A DNA stretch of 61,048 nucleotides from Pseudomonadota bacterium (lineage in GTDB: Bacteria; Pseudomonadota; Gammaproteobacteria; Burkholderiales; JABEVD01). The position numbers and the translations under genes were made by a program. The notes beneath the pieces were generated by a model, which saw only the letters and a program-made list of their open reading frames with translations, did no database searches and was not told the DNA's origin. Shown one piece after another: positions 24,907 to 34,565 of this stretch (positions are counted from its first letter, which is position 1; each line of letters opens with the position of its first letter). The stretch lies in the NCBI GenBank assembly GCA_021802545.1, contig JAJZRS010000016.1:1-61048 (forward strand). Reading direction: 5' to 3'.

Positions 24907-26612
24907 GAGGCCTCCACGGCACGAATCAGTTCGACGAATGCATCTTCCATGGTGGGGTTTTCAATGCCGGCCCCCGCCTTGATTTCCGCAGGCGTGCCTA
25001 TCTTCAGGATTTCTCCTTCGGCCATGATGGCGAGCCGGTCGCAATATTCGGCCTCTTCCATGAAATGCGTCGTCACCATGACGGTCACCCCGCTTGAGGC
25101 GAGATCGTTGATGCGCTGCCAGAATTCCCGGCGCGCAAGCGGATCCACGCCCGAAGTGGGTTCGTCCAGAAAAAGGATCTCGGGTTCGTGCATCAGGGCA
25201 CAAGCAAGCGCGAGGCGCTGTTTGTAACCCAGGGAAAGGTCTCCGCTGACGGCATCCTTCATGTCTGCCAGGGAGAATTCATCGATCGCCCAGGCGATCC
25301 TGTTCTGTCCTGCATTTCCGGAAAGACCATAGGCTGCCCCGAAAAACTTCAGGTTCTCGAGGATGCTCAGGTTGCCGTAAAGGGAAAATTTCTGGGACAT
25401 GTAACCGATCTTGGCGCGCGCCTTGGATGCCGCATGCCTCAGATCCTCGCCGGCCACTCTCAGCGTCCCGCCGGAAGGCGCGAGGAGCCCGCACAGCATC
25501 CTGAACGTGGTGGATTTTCCGGCGCCGTTCGCGCCGAGCAGGCCGAAAACCTCTCCGCCGGACACCGAGAAAGTCACGTTTTTCACGGCGTAAAAATCCC
25601 CGAATTTTCTCTGCAGGTTCTCGAGTTCGATCACGGCTCCCTTCGCCTGAGCAATCGGCTTTTCGTAGGGCACTTCATGCCGCACTGACGAGGTCTTTTT
25701 CAGCAGGGTGACGAAGCGGTCCTCGAATCTCGGCGGCAAGGGCACAATCGACACATCGGGGCGGGCATCTGGCGGCGTTAGCCCTTCCATCACGATGCGC
25801 ACATGGTCACCGTGGATCAGCGCGTCGATGACCCCTGGTGTCCGGGAAATCTCGGTCTGAAGAAGACGCTTTGGAATGCCGGGCGCTTTTGCTGCGAAAA
25901 CCCGGCCATCCATGGATTTTCTGAATGTGGCCGGTTCACCCTGGTCGAGAACGCTGCCTTCATGAAGCAAAACGACTTCGTCGCAGCGTTCAGCTTCGTC
26001 CAGATAGGCCGTGCTGAGCAGAACGCTGGTCCCTTTTTCCTTCACTAGGCGATAGACGATGGACCAGAGTTCGCGTCTGGAAACCGGATCCACGCCCACC
26101 GTAGGTTCGTCGAGCAGCAGGAGCTCGGGTTGGCGTACGAGTGAGCAGGCAAGACCGAGCTTCTGCTTCATCCCCCCCGAAAGGTTGCCGGCTAAGCGCT
26201 TCACAAAAGGGAAGAGCCCTGCCATGGCGAGCAGTTCTTCGAAGCGGGATGGGCGATCCCCCATCGGGACGCCTTGAAGATCGGCATAAAGATCGAGATT
26301 CTCCTGTACCGTCAGATCTTCGTACAGGCCGAAACGCTGGGGCATGTAGCCGATGGCGCTCTGGATCTTGAGGGACTGCCTCGTGGCATCGAGGCTTAAA
26401 ACGCTGATCGAGCCCGAATCGGGAACGAGCAGGCCTGCCGCAAGCCGCATCAGGGTCGACTTTCCGGCTGCATCCGGCCCGATGAGCCCTGTGACGAGGC
26501 CATGCTTCACCGTGAAGCTGACTTCATTCAGCGCCTCGATGCGCCTCCCGCCCGCCAGGAAAGTCTTGGAAAGCCGGGATGCTTCGATTGCCGGATTCAG
26601 AACGTCCTGCAA
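24903..26612 (-). CDS. Fused double ABC ATPase (YbhF-like)
   Basis: 569 residues with two complete nucleotide-binding domains. The first has GLIGPDAAGKSTL, NLSGGMKQKL and LLLDEPTVGVDP. The second (from about residue 320) has GLLGANGAGKSTT, DLSLGYKQRL and LFLDEPTSGVDP. The first Walker A is slightly unusual (Asp-Ala-Ala before GKS). It powers the two permeases encoded next. The start overlaps the end of the membrane-fusion protein gene by 16 bases. Confidence 0.92.
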   Translation of the reverse strand: MQDVLNPAIEASRLSKTFLAGGRRIEALNEVSFTVKHGLVTGLIGPDAAGKSTLMRLAAGLLVPDSGSISVLSLDATRQSLKIQSAIGYMPQRFGLYEDLTVQENLDLYADLQGVPMGDRPSRFEELLAMAGLFPFVKRLAGNLSGGMKQKLGLACSLVRQPELLLLDEPTVGVDPVSRRELWSIVYRLVKEKGTSVLLSTAYLDEAERCDEVVLLHEGSVLDQGEPATFRKSMDGRVFAAKAPGIPKRLLQTEISRTPGVIDALIHGDHVRIVMEGLTPPDARPDVSIVPLPPRFEDRFVTLLKKTSSVRHEVPYEKPIAQAKGAVIELENLQRKFGDFYAVKNVTFSVSGGEVFGLLGANGAGKSTTFRMLCGLLAPSGGTLRVAGEDLRHAASKARAKIGYMSQKFSLYGNLSILENLKFFGAAYGLSGNAGQNRIAWAIDEFSLADMKDAVSGDLSLGYKQRLALACALMHEPEILFLDEPTSGVDPLARREFWQRINDLASSGVTVMVTTHFMEEAEYCDRLAIMAEGEILKIGTPAEIKAGAGIENPTMEDAFVELIRAVEAS

Positions 26613-27631
26613 GGGGCTGCCTTGATCGGGTCAAGGAGGGAAATCGACGCTGTCGCGGGCATGCCGAGGCGCAATTCGTTTTCGGAATTGCACACGAAAA
26701 TCCTCACCTGGTAGGACAGGCTGGTCCTGAGTTCAGGCGTTTCCACGGATTTCGGCGTGAATTCAGCGCTCGGGGAAATGTAGCCCACCCACCCGCGATA
26801 GCTTTTTCCTGGATAGCTGTCTGTCGAAACTTCGGCGGCCATGCCCAATTTGAGTTTGCCGAGGTCATGTTCTGAAACATAGGCCCTTACCCAGACCGGG
26901 TTCGTGAGCGCAAGCGTGTAGACAGGCTTTCCCGAGGAAGCCATGTCGCCCGGCTCCAGTATCCTGTCCTCGATGACGCCATTCGATGGGGCATGCAGGC
27001 TTGCATCTGCAAGATCGAGAGAGGCCAGGGCAAGTGCCGCCTTGTCCGCTTCCAGCACCGATTTCGCCGCATCGATGTCTTCCCTCCGCGGCCCTTTCCG
27101 GGCGAGCCTCAGTACTTCGCCCGCAGCATTCATGCGCGCACTCGCCGCCTTGGCAGCAGCAGTAGCATTGTCAGCCTGCTGTTCGGATACGAAATGGCGG
27201 GATGCGAGGCGCTTCAATCGCTCTGCATTGCGCTCGGCATTGCCGGCGTCGATTTTTGCTGCATCATAATCGGCACTTGCCTTGTCAATTTCTTCAATCC
27301 TGCTCCCCGATACCAACCGCTTCACGACTTCCTGCTGGGCGGAGAGCTCGGCATTTCTCAATTCGACATTTTCCCGGAACCGCGATGTATCGAGGGTGGC
27401 GAGGAGTTGTCCCTTTTCCACCTTGTCGCCCTCAAAGGCGAGCATCGTTTCGATGCGCTCCGAACCCTTGAATGCCAGCTGAACTTGCCTGATGTCGACA
27501 TTGCCGTAAAGAACGAGACTGTTCGCTCCGACGTTGTCATGGGAATGCCGCCAAGCGAAAATTCCTGCGCCGATGATCAGGAGGGCGCTGGCTGGCAAGA
27601 ATAGAGTCTTCTTCATTATGCCCATAATCAT
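26597..27631 (-). CDS. HlyD-family membrane-fusion protein (YbhG-like)
   Basis: About 344 residues from ATG at 27631, which has CCGGAA upstream; ATG at 27616 (MKKTLF) is the other candidate. A single TM anchor is followed by a lipoyl half-motif (FEGDKVEKGQLLATLDTSRF), a long alpha-helical hairpin rich in Ala, Glu and Arg, and a beta-barrel region (APSNGVIEDRILEPGDMASS). It bridges the inner-membrane ABC exporter to an outer-membrane factor. First gene of the exporter operon. Confidence 0.88.
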   Translation of the reverse strand: MIMGIMKKTLFLPASALLIIGAGIFAWRHSHDNVGANSLVLYGNVDIRQVQLAFKGSERIETMLAFEGDKVEKGQLLATLDTSRFRENVELRNAELSAQQEVVKRLVSGSRIEEIDKASADYDAAKIDAGNAERNAERLKRLASRHFVSEQQADNATAAAKAASARMNAAGEVLRLARKGPRREDIDAAKSVLEADKAALALASLDLADASLHAPSNGVIEDRILEPGDMASSGKPVYTLALTNPVWVRAYVSEHDLGKLKLGMAAEVSTDSYPGKSYRGWVGYISPSAEFTPKSVETPELRTSLSYQVRIFVCNSENELRLGMPATASISLLDPIKAAPCRTF

Positions 27632-27694
27632 AGAATTCCGGAGGCCGTCGCGCAACGTTGTCTTTTAAAAAAACCTGTGCCAATATGGGGGCAA

Positions 27695-28996
27695 ATGACC
27701 CTGCCTGAAGACTACACGCTGCGCCGCGAGCTCAACGACGAAGTCCATACGCACCAGTATGAAAAGCTGATGCCGCCGGAGCGTGCCTCCTTCATCGCGC
27801 TGCTTGTGGACGAAGCGGCAAGATCACAGGAATGGGCTCATCTTGCCCGGCTTTGCGAAATTTTCGGCAGGAAATTGCCCGAGAGGGAATCGAAGAACCT
27901 TCACATGGATCTGGGGGAATTCCGCCTGAAGGTGGAAAGACACCAGGAATTCACCCGCTACACCTTCGTGAAGCACGGCGCGTTCGACAATCCCTTTCTT
28001 GATTCCGCAGTGAGCTGCCTGCCCGAGGATTGGTTTGCCGGAATACCCGGAAAAACGCTGGTGGCTGCCCACATCGGTGTCATGCCCGGTCAATCGCGAA
28101 ATGCGTTGCCCGAGCTCAGCGAGATCGCATCCTATTTCGGAACCGACACGCTGGCGGGATCGAAGGCAGGAGGCAGCGGCAGCCTCGTTTATACCGATTT
28201 CCGCATCCGCGAGGATGGGTTTTCCCGCTTCCTGGTGATTGCCAACAGCAACCTGCCTACCCAGAGCGGCAGACTGCTGCTTCGCCTCATCGACGTCGAA
28301 ACCTACCGCATGCTCGCCCTCATGGCCTTGCCGGATGCGCGCAGCCTGATTGCGAAGGTTCCCGCCATGGACAGCGAGCTGACGAAGATCACGGACGCCA
28401 TTTCCCAGGGCAGCGACAAGAACGACGAGTCCCTGCTCGATGACATTTCAGGGTTCGCCGCGCGGCTCGAGGGGCTGATATCTTCGACCTATTTCCGCTT
28501 CGCGGCAACAAGGGCCTATTTCGGCGTCGTCTCGAACCGGCTTTCGGAATTGCGCGAATCTCCCATCGAGGGCATCCCGACCTTCGGAGGCTTCCTCAAC
28601 AGGAGAATGGAGCCTGCCAGAAACACCTGCGAATCGGCAGGCAGGTGGCTTGATCTCTTTTCGAGCAGGATCAATCATGCGAGCCAGATGCTGCGCACCA
28701 GGATCGACGTCAGGAGGGAGGCGCAGAATCAGGAGCTGCTCGCAGCGATGAACCGCAGGTTCCACCTCCAGCTGCGCCTGCAGCAGACGGTCGGAAGGCT
28801 GACCATCGCGGTATTCACGTTTTATTCGGTCAACTTGATCGGTTATGTGGTGGATGCGATCGAGGAGCACTTCCACTGGCACCTGGACACCACCCTGATC
28901 AGGGCGGTATCCATTCCCTTCGTTGCGCTCATTGCATACTCCCTGGTGGGCAGGAAGGTCAGGCACGCGCTAGTCAGCTCCGAATTCCTGAACTGA
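27695..28996 (+). CDS. DUF3422 family membrane protein
   Basis: 433 residues from ATG at 27695. Starts with [20 protein letters not shown], which matches DUF3422. The C-terminus has two TM helices (about 365-385 and 400-420) after a long helical region, with a short basic tail. The function of the family is unknown. The end overlaps the convergent ABC-F gene by 23 bases. It is divergent from the exporter operon across a 63-base gap. Confidence 0.85.
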   Translation: MTLPEDYTLRRELNDEVHTHQYEKLMPPERASFIALLVDEAARSQEWAHLARLCEIFGRKLPERESKNLHMDLGEFRLKVERHQEFTRYTFVKHGAFDNPFLDSAVSCLPEDWFAGIPGKTLVAAHIGVMPGQSRNALPELSEIASYFGTDTLAGSKAGGSGSLVYTDFRIREDGFSRFLVIANSNLPTQSGRLLLRLIDVETYRMLALMALPDARSLIAKVPAMDSELTKITDAISQGSDKNDESLLDDISGFAARLEGLISSTYFRFAATRAYFGVVSNRLSELRESPIEGIPTFGGFLNRRMEPARNTCESAGRWLDLFSSRINHASQMLRTRIDVRREAQNQELLAAMNRRFHLQLRLQQTVGRLTIAVFTFYSVNLIGYVVDAIEEHFHWHLDTTLIRAVSIPFVALIAYSLVGRKVRHALVSSEFLN

Positions 28997-30569
28997 GAAG
29001 ATAGTCCTCGTAATTGCCGTGGTAGTCATTGATGCCGGACGGGGTGAGTTCGACGATCCGGTTGGCGAGCGAGGAGACGAATTCCCTGTCGTGGCTCACG
29101 AAAATCAGTGTTCCCTTGAAAAGCTCGAGCGCAAGATTCAACGATTCGATCGATTCCATGTCGAGATGGTTGGTGGGCTCGTCCATCACCAGCACATTGG
29201 GCCGGGAAAGGATCAGCTTGCCGAAAAGCATCCGGCCTTTTTCCCCGCCTGAGAGGACCTTGACGCTTTTCTTGGCGTCGTCCCCTGAAAAGAGCAGGCG
29301 CCCCAGGGTTCCCCTGATCGCCTGATCGTCGTCACCGGATTTTCCCCACTGGCGCATCCAGTCGAATACGGTCATGTCCTCCTCGAAGTCCGCGGAATGG
29401 TCCTGAGCGAAATACCCGATCTCGGCCTTCTCGGCCCATTTGACTTCCCCCGAATCGATGCCAAGATCGCCGACGATGGAGCGCAGCAGCGTCGTCTTGC
29501 CTATCCCGTTCGGCCCGATGACGGCGATTCTGTCTTCGGCGTCGACCATCAAGTCGACATTCCTGAGCACTTCCTTGCCGTCGAATCCCTTCGAAAGATG
29601 CGACACTTCCAATGCGAGGCGCTTCAGCGGCTTGTCGAGTTCGAAGCGGATATAGGGAGAAACGCGGCTTGAGGGCTTGATTTCCTCGAGCTTGATCTTG
29701 TCGATCTGTCTTGCGCGTGATGTCGCTTGCCTCGCCTTGGATGCATTCGCCGAGAAGCGGCTCACGAAGGACTGGAGCTCGGCGATCTGAGCCTTTTTCT
29801 TGGCATTGTCTGCGACCAGCCGCTCTCTTGCCTGGGTCGAGGCGATCATGTAGTCGTCGTAGTTTCCCGGGTAAACCCTGATTTCGCCGTAATCGAGATC
29901 GGCCATGTGGGTGCAGACGCTGTTCAGGAAGTGGCGGTCGTGCGAAATGATGATCATGGTATTGCCGCGCTCGTTGAGGATGCCTTCGAGCCAGCGGATG
30001 CTGTTGATGTCGAGGTTGTTGGTGGGCTCGTCGAGCAGCATGATGTCGGGGTCCGAGAACAGCACCTGGGCGAGCAGGACCCTGAGCTTGAATCCGGGGG
30101 CGATTTCCCGCATCAGTCCATAGTGCTGCTCGATCGGTATGCCCACCCCGAGGAGCAGGTCGCCAGCCCTCGACTCCGCAGTGTAGCCGTCGAGCTCGGC
30201 AAAGCGCCCTTCGAGTTCGGCGACCAGAATGCCGTCTTCCTCGGTCATCTCTGGAAGGCCGTAGATCCTTTCCCGCTCCTGCATGATGTGCCACAATTCG
30301 TCGTGGCCCATGATGACCGCATCGATCACGCGGTACTCCTCGAATGCGAACTGGTCCTGGCGCAGCTTGCCGAGCCGCTCCCCCGTATCGATCGAGACGT
30401 TACCCGAACTCGCTTCGAGGTCGCCGCCCAGGATCTTGAGGAATGTCGATTTTCCGCAGCCGTTCGCGCCGATCAGGCCATAGCGGTTTCCTTCTCCGAA
30501 TTTGACGGAAACATTCTCGAAAAGGGGCTTGGCCCCGAACTGCATGGTAATATTGGAAGTGGTAAGCAT
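28974..30569 (-). CDS. ybiT: ABC-F ATPase, YbiT type
   Basis: 531 residues, two ABC domains without TM segments, joined by the ABC-F linker. Motifs are [52 protein letters not shown] and [16 protein letters not shown]. The N-terminus [20 protein letters not shown] is typical of YbiT. ABC-F proteins bind the ribosomal E site and help translation of difficult sequences or confer antibiotic protection. YbiT is a housekeeping member. Confidence 0.93.
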   Translation of the reverse strand: MLTTSNITMQFGAKPLFENVSVKFGEGNRYGLIGANGCGKSTFLKILGGDLEASSGNVSIDTGERLGKLRQDQFAFEEYRVIDAVIMGHDELWHIMQERERIYGLPEMTEEDGILVAELEGRFAELDGYTAESRAGDLLLGVGIPIEQHYGLMREIAPGFKLRVLLAQVLFSDPDIMLLDEPTNNLDINSIRWLEGILNERGNTMIIISHDRHFLNSVCTHMADLDYGEIRVYPGNYDDYMIASTQARERLVADNAKKKAQIAELQSFVSRFSANASKARQATSRARQIDKIKLEEIKPSSRVSPYIRFELDKPLKRLALEVSHLSKGFDGKEVLRNVDLMVDAEDRIAVIGPNGIGKTTLLRSIVGDLGIDSGEVKWAEKAEIGYFAQDHSADFEEDMTVFDWMRQWGKSGDDDQAIRGTLGRLLFSGDDAKKSVKVLSGGEKGRMLFGKLILSRPNVLVMDEPTNHLDMESIESLNLALELFKGTLIFVSHDREFVSSLANRIVELTPSGINDYHGNYEDYLLSSGIRS

Positions 30570-30627
30570 GACTTAATAGAGGCTTGCAAAAGCCCATTTT
30601 AACATCCTGCGAGGGACGGAAGGACAA

Positions 30628-31896
30628 ATGGTTCCCCATCTGACTACTGCACTGAGCGGCGCGCTGCTCGATCTGGAGAAAAAAATCATCGAGGCGATGC
30701 CCTCGATCGAGCATTGGCTGAGAGGCGCATGGCAGGAGCATGCTGCTCCCTTCTATGCTTCGGTCGACTTGAGGAACAGCGGCTTCAAGCTCGCTCCCGT
30801 CGACACCAATCTTTACCCGGGCGGATTCAACAACCTGAATCCGGATTTCATGCCGCTTTGCGTGCAGTCGATGATGTCGGCGATCGAGAAGGTTTGCCCG
30901 GATGCAAGAGGCGCGCTGCTCATTCCCGAAAATCACACACGCAACCTGTATTATCTGCAGAATGTGGCTTCACTTGCCCATATCCTGAAGCTGTCGGGCA
31001 TGAAGGTGAGAATCGGCACATTGATGCCCGAGATCGAATCCCCGACTGAATTTCTTCTGCCGAACGGGGAAAGCCTGCTTCTCGAGCCCGTCAAAAGGAC
31101 CGGGAATCGCCTGGGCCTCGATGGTTTCGATCCGTGCATCGTTCTGCTCAACAACGATCTTTCTTCCGGCATCCCGGAAATCCTGCAGAACATCGAGCAG
31201 ACCATTCTGCCCCCGCTTCATGCCGGATGGGCGACGAGAAGGAAATCGAACCATTTTTCCGCCTACAATGAAGTGGCCGAGGAATTTTCCAGCCTGATCG
31301 GCATCGATCCCTGGCTCATCAATCCCTACTTCGAAACCTGCGTGAAGGTGAATTTCCAGGAAAGGATAGGGGAGGAATGCCTGTCCTCCCATGTCGGAGC
31401 GATCCTCGAAAAGACCAGGAAGAAGTACGACGAGTACGGCATCAAGGAGGAGCCTTTCGTCATCGTCAAGGCGGATGCGGGCACTTACGGCATGGGCGTG
31501 ATGAGCGTCAGGAGTCCGGATGAAGTGAAGGGGCTCAACAGAAAACAGCGCAACAAGATGGCAGTCATCAAGGAGGGCATGCCCGTTTCCCATGTGCTGA
31601 TCCAGGAAGGCGTGCACACCTTCGAGAGCATCAACGAGGCCGTGGCCGAACCCGTCGTCTACATGATCGACCATTTCGTCGTCGGCGGCTTCTACAGGGT
31701 GCACACGGGGCGCGGGAAGGACGAGAATCTGAATGCGCCCGGCATGCATTTCGTTCCCCTTGCCTTCGAAACGACCTGCTCGCTTCCGGATTCGAAGGCG
31801 AACCCGAATACCCCACCCAACCGCTTCTATGCCTACGGCGTGGTGGCGCGGCTTGCGCTGCTCGCGGCCGCGATAGAACTCGAAAGGACGGCATGA
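30628..31896 (+). CDS. gshA: Glutamate-cysteine ligase (ferrooxidans-type GshA)
   Basis: 422 residues. It makes gamma-glutamylcysteine, the first step of glutathione synthesis. The sequence (APFYASVDLRNSGFKLAPVD, then TNLYPGGFNNLN, and KADAGTYGMGVMSV near residue 290) matches the separate ligase family first described from Acidithiobacillus ferrooxidans and found in many betaproteobacteria, not the E. coli GshA type. The stop overlaps the gshB start as ATGA. Confidence 0.92.
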   Translation: MVPHLTTALSGALLDLEKKIIEAMPSIEHWLRGAWQEHAAPFYASVDLRNSGFKLAPVDTNLYPGGFNNLNPDFMPLCVQSMMSAIEKVCPDARGALLIPENHTRNLYYLQNVASLAHILKLSGMKVRIGTLMPEIESPTEFLLPNGESLLLEPVKRTGNRLGLDGFDPCIVLLNNDLSSGIPEILQNIEQTILPPLHAGWATRRKSNHFSAYNEVAEEFSSLIGIDPWLINPYFETCVKVNFQERIGEECLSSHVGAILEKTRKKYDEYGIKEEPFVIVKADAGTYGMGVMSVRSPDEVKGLNRKQRNKMAVIKEGMPVSHVLIQEGVHTFESINEAVAEPVVYMIDHFVVGGFYRVHTGRGKDENLNAPGMHFVPLAFETTCSLPDSKANPNTPPNRFYAYGVVARLALLAAAIELERTA

Positions 31897-32834
31897 AACT
31901 CGCCTTCTTCATCGATCCGCTCGAGACCTTCGACATCAAGAAGGATTCGAGCTATGCGATGATGCGCGAGGCTGCAAAAAGAGGGCACTCGATCCATGTT
32001 TTTCATCAGGAAGACATGATCCTGAAGCATGGGGTCGTGTTTGCCTCATGCACCGAAATCTTCCTCACCGGGAAAACGCCGTCCTGGTATGAACGGGGCC
32101 AATCCGGCATGTCCGATCTTTGCGAATATGACGTGGTCATGATGCGCAAGGATCCCCCATTCGACATGGAATATTATTACGCGACCCAATTGCTCGAGCT
32201 TGCGGAAAGGCAGGGAGCGCAGGTCGTCAACAGGCCGGGCTCGCTCAGGAACTGGAACGAAAAGCTTGCGATTGCGAAATTTCCCGAATTCACGCCACCC
32301 ACCCTGGTCGCGAGGAGGGAGGAAGCGATCCGCGATTTCCTTGAAATTCACGGGGACATCATCGTCAAGCCGCTGGACGGCATGGGCGGGAGCGGCGTTT
32401 TCAGGATGAAGCAGAACGACCCGAACATCGGCGTCATCATCGAGACGACGACGCTTTACGGCAAGAAAACGGTCATGGCGCAACGCTTCGTCCCGGAAAT
32501 AGAAGCAGGGGACAAGCGCATCCTGGTCGTGGGCGGCATCCCTGCGCCCTACTGCCTGGCGCGCATTCCCAAGCAGGGAGAGACCAGAGGGAATCTTGCC
32601 TCGGGTGGACGCGGGGTGGCCAAGCCCTTGTCAGAGCGGGATCTCGAGATCGCGAAAGCAATCGGCCCGTTTCTCGAAGCGGAAGGGATTCTGCTTGCCG
32701 GGCTCGACGTGATCGGAGAGTACCTCACGGAAATCAACGTCACCAGCCCGACCTGCATGCAGGAAATTCATGACCAGACGGGATGCGACGTGGCGAAAAT
32801 GATGGTCGATCTTCTGGAATCCAGATGCGCCTGA
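31893..32834 (+). CDS. gshB: Glutathione synthetase
   Basis: 313 residues, the usual length. ATP-grasp enzyme that adds glycine to gamma-glutamylcysteine. Motifs: MKLAFFIDPLETFDIKKDSS, MRKDPPFDMEYYYAT, KPLDGMGGSGVFR (ATP-grasp loop) and EINVTSPTCMQEI at the C-terminus. Translationally coupled to gshA by a four-base overlap. The apbE gene overlaps its end by ten bases. Confidence 0.96.
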   Translation: MKLAFFIDPLETFDIKKDSSYAMMREAAKRGHSIHVFHQEDMILKHGVVFASCTEIFLTGKTPSWYERGQSGMSDLCEYDVVMMRKDPPFDMEYYYATQLLELAERQGAQVVNRPGSLRNWNEKLAIAKFPEFTPPTLVARREEAIRDFLEIHGDIIVKPLDGMGGSGVFRMKQNDPNIGVIIETTTLYGKKTVMAQRFVPEIEAGDKRILVVGGIPAPYCLARIPKQGETRGNLASGGRGVAKPLSERDLEIAKAIGPFLEAEGILLAGLDVIGEYLTEINVTSPTCMQEIHDQTGCDVAKMMVDLLESRCA

Positions 32835-33847
32835 TTGTTCTAGCGTTTCTTTTTCTTTCAGGCTGCGCAAATCATCAAGTCTACCAGCAGCAGCGCTATA
32901 TTTTCGGCACGCTCGTGGAAGTGAGCGTTTACGGCAAGGATAAGTCGGAAGCGGATGCCGCGATCAACAGCGTGATGCGGAAATTTTCCGAGATGCATGT
33001 TGCGCTGCATGCCTGGAAGCCGAGCGAAGTGACGGAACTCAACGAGGCCTTTCGGGGGGGCAAAAGAAAGAAGATAGCGCCTGATCTCGAAAAAATCGTC
33101 GACGATGCGGCCATGCTTTCGGACAGGTCGAAAGGGCTTTTCGATCCTGCGATCGGCAACCTGATCAAGCTGTGGGGATTCCAGAACGACGAATTCAAGC
33201 CCGTGAAGCCCGATCCGGAAGAAATCAGGAAGCTCGTCCAGGAACATCCCGAAATGGACGACATCGCCATCGAAAATGGAACGGCCTACAGCAAAAACCC
33301 TGCCGTCAGGCTCGATTTCGGCGGATTTGCCAAGGGCTACGCGCTCGATGTCGCGGCAAGAATGCTGCATGAGGATGGTGTGAAAAATGCACTCATCAAT
33401 ATCGGCGGCAACATCATGGCGCTCGGCAGCCATGGGAATCGCCCCTGGCGGGTGGGCATCCAGAACCCGAGAGGACCTGGCGCGGTCGCCGAACTGGAGC
33501 TGAAAGACGGTGAGGCGATCGGTACTTCAGGCGACTACCAGCGCTATTTTCTGCTGGACGGAAAACGCTATTGTCACATCATCGATCCGCGCTCAGGCTA
33601 TCCTGCCCAAGGCGTGGAAGCGGTCACCGTGCTCATTCCCAAGGGAGAGCATGCGGGCGCGTTGTCGGATGCGGCCTCCAAGCCGATCTTCATATCCGGG
33701 GTGAGCGGATGGCGGGAAGCGGCAAAAGAAATGGGCGTTCAAAATGCGCTTCTCATCGATTCGGGCGGCAAGGTGCACATCACGAAGTCATTCGATGAAC
33801 GCATCCATTTCGAGAAAAAAGAACCGGGCCTCGATGTGGTCGACTAA
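32825..33847 (+). CDS. apbE: FAD:protein FMN transferase, lipoprotein (ApbE)
   Basis: 340 residues from ATG at 32825, giving a lipoprotein signal with Cys at FLSGCAN (about residue 14). ApbE attaches FMN covalently to Thr/Ser of exported proteins such as NqrC and RnfG. Motifs: RYIFGTLVEV, DFGGFAKGYALD, NIGGNIMALG and HIIDPRSGYP. It overlaps gshB, so it is transcribed with the glutathione genes. No Nqr or Rnf genes are seen in the window. Confidence 0.93.
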   Translation: MRLIVLAFLFLSGCANHQVYQQQRYIFGTLVEVSVYGKDKSEADAAINSVMRKFSEMHVALHAWKPSEVTELNEAFRGGKRKKIAPDLEKIVDDAAMLSDRSKGLFDPAIGNLIKLWGFQNDEFKPVKPDPEEIRKLVQEHPEMDDIAIENGTAYSKNPAVRLDFGGFAKGYALDVAARMLHEDGVKNALINIGGNIMALGSHGNRPWRVGIQNPRGPGAVAELELKDGEAIGTSGDYQRYFLLDGKRYCHIIDPRSGYPAQGVEAVTVLIPKGEHAGALSDAASKPIFISGVSGWREAAKEMGVQNALLIDSGGKVHITKSFDERIHFEKKEPGLDVVD

Positions 33848-33901
33848 GGCCATATCAAGCAGGGTCGAGTTTGGGATAAAATTGAATTTTATGGGGGGAA
33901 T

Positions 33902-34315
33902 ATGATAGGGATACTGATCGTTGCCCACGGTACGCTGGGAGAGAGCCTCATCCATTGCGTCAGCCATGTCGTCGGACAAAGGCCGCCGCATCTGATGCAG
34001 CTCGGCATCGGCGTCCACGACGATCCCCAGGCCATCCTTCCGCAGGCGATCAGGCTCGTCAGGCAGCTCGATCAGGGCGACGGGGTGATCGTCTTTTCCG
34101 ACATCTATGGCGCGACCCCTTGCAATATCGCATCCAAGCTGGTCATTCCCGGAAAAGTCGAAGGCATTGCCGGCGTCAATCTGCCGATGCTCGTTCGTGC
34201 GCTGACCTACCGGAACGAGGCGCTCGACGTGCTGGTCAAAAAGGCACTCTCCGGCGGCACAGAAGGCATCATTCCTTTCACCCGGGGCTTCCAAGATGCA
34301 GCAACGGGAAGTTGA
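33902..34315 (+). CDS. PTS EIIA component, mannose family
   Basis: 137 residues. The phosphate-accepting His is H9 in IGILIVAHGTLGES, and the FSDIYGATPCN motif follows. There are no EIIB, EIIC or EIID genes nearby, so it probably serves regulation rather than sugar uptake, as in other betaproteobacteria. The HPr gene overlaps its end by 20 bases. Confidence 0.9.
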   Translation: MIGILIVAHGTLGESLIHCVSHVVGQRPPHLMQLGIGVHDDPQAILPQAIRLVRQLDQGDGVIVFSDIYGATPCNIASKLVIPGKVEGIAGVNLPMLVRALTYRNEALDVLVKKALSGGTEGIIPFTRGFQDAATGS

Positions 34316-34565
34316 GATCATCAACAAGCTTGGGCTGCATGCGCGTGCATCCGCCAAGCTTTCGCAGCTCGCCGGGAAATTCGAAAGCGAAGTCTGGCTC
34401 GCAAGAGGGAGCAGGCGGGTCAACGCGAAAAGCATCATGGGCGTGATGATGCTTGCCGCAACGAAAGGAACGAAAGTCATGATCGAAACAAATGGAACCG
34501 ACGAAGCCCAGGCGGTCGAAGCGCTCATCGCCTTGATCGGGGATTATTTCGGGGAAGGCGAATGA
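34296..34565 (+). CDS. ptsH: Phosphocarrier protein HPr
   Basis: 89 residues. His15 (KLGLHARASAKL) accepts phosphate from EI. Ser46 (VNAKSIMGVM) is in place for regulatory phosphorylation by an HPr kinase, which is not in the window. Overlaps EIIA upstream and ptsI downstream (four bases), so the three phosphotransfer proteins are made together. Confidence 0.95.
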   Translation: MQQREVEIINKLGLHARASAKLSQLAGKFESEVWLARGSRRVNAKSIMGVMMLAATKGTKVMIETNGTDEAQAVEALIALIGDYFGEGE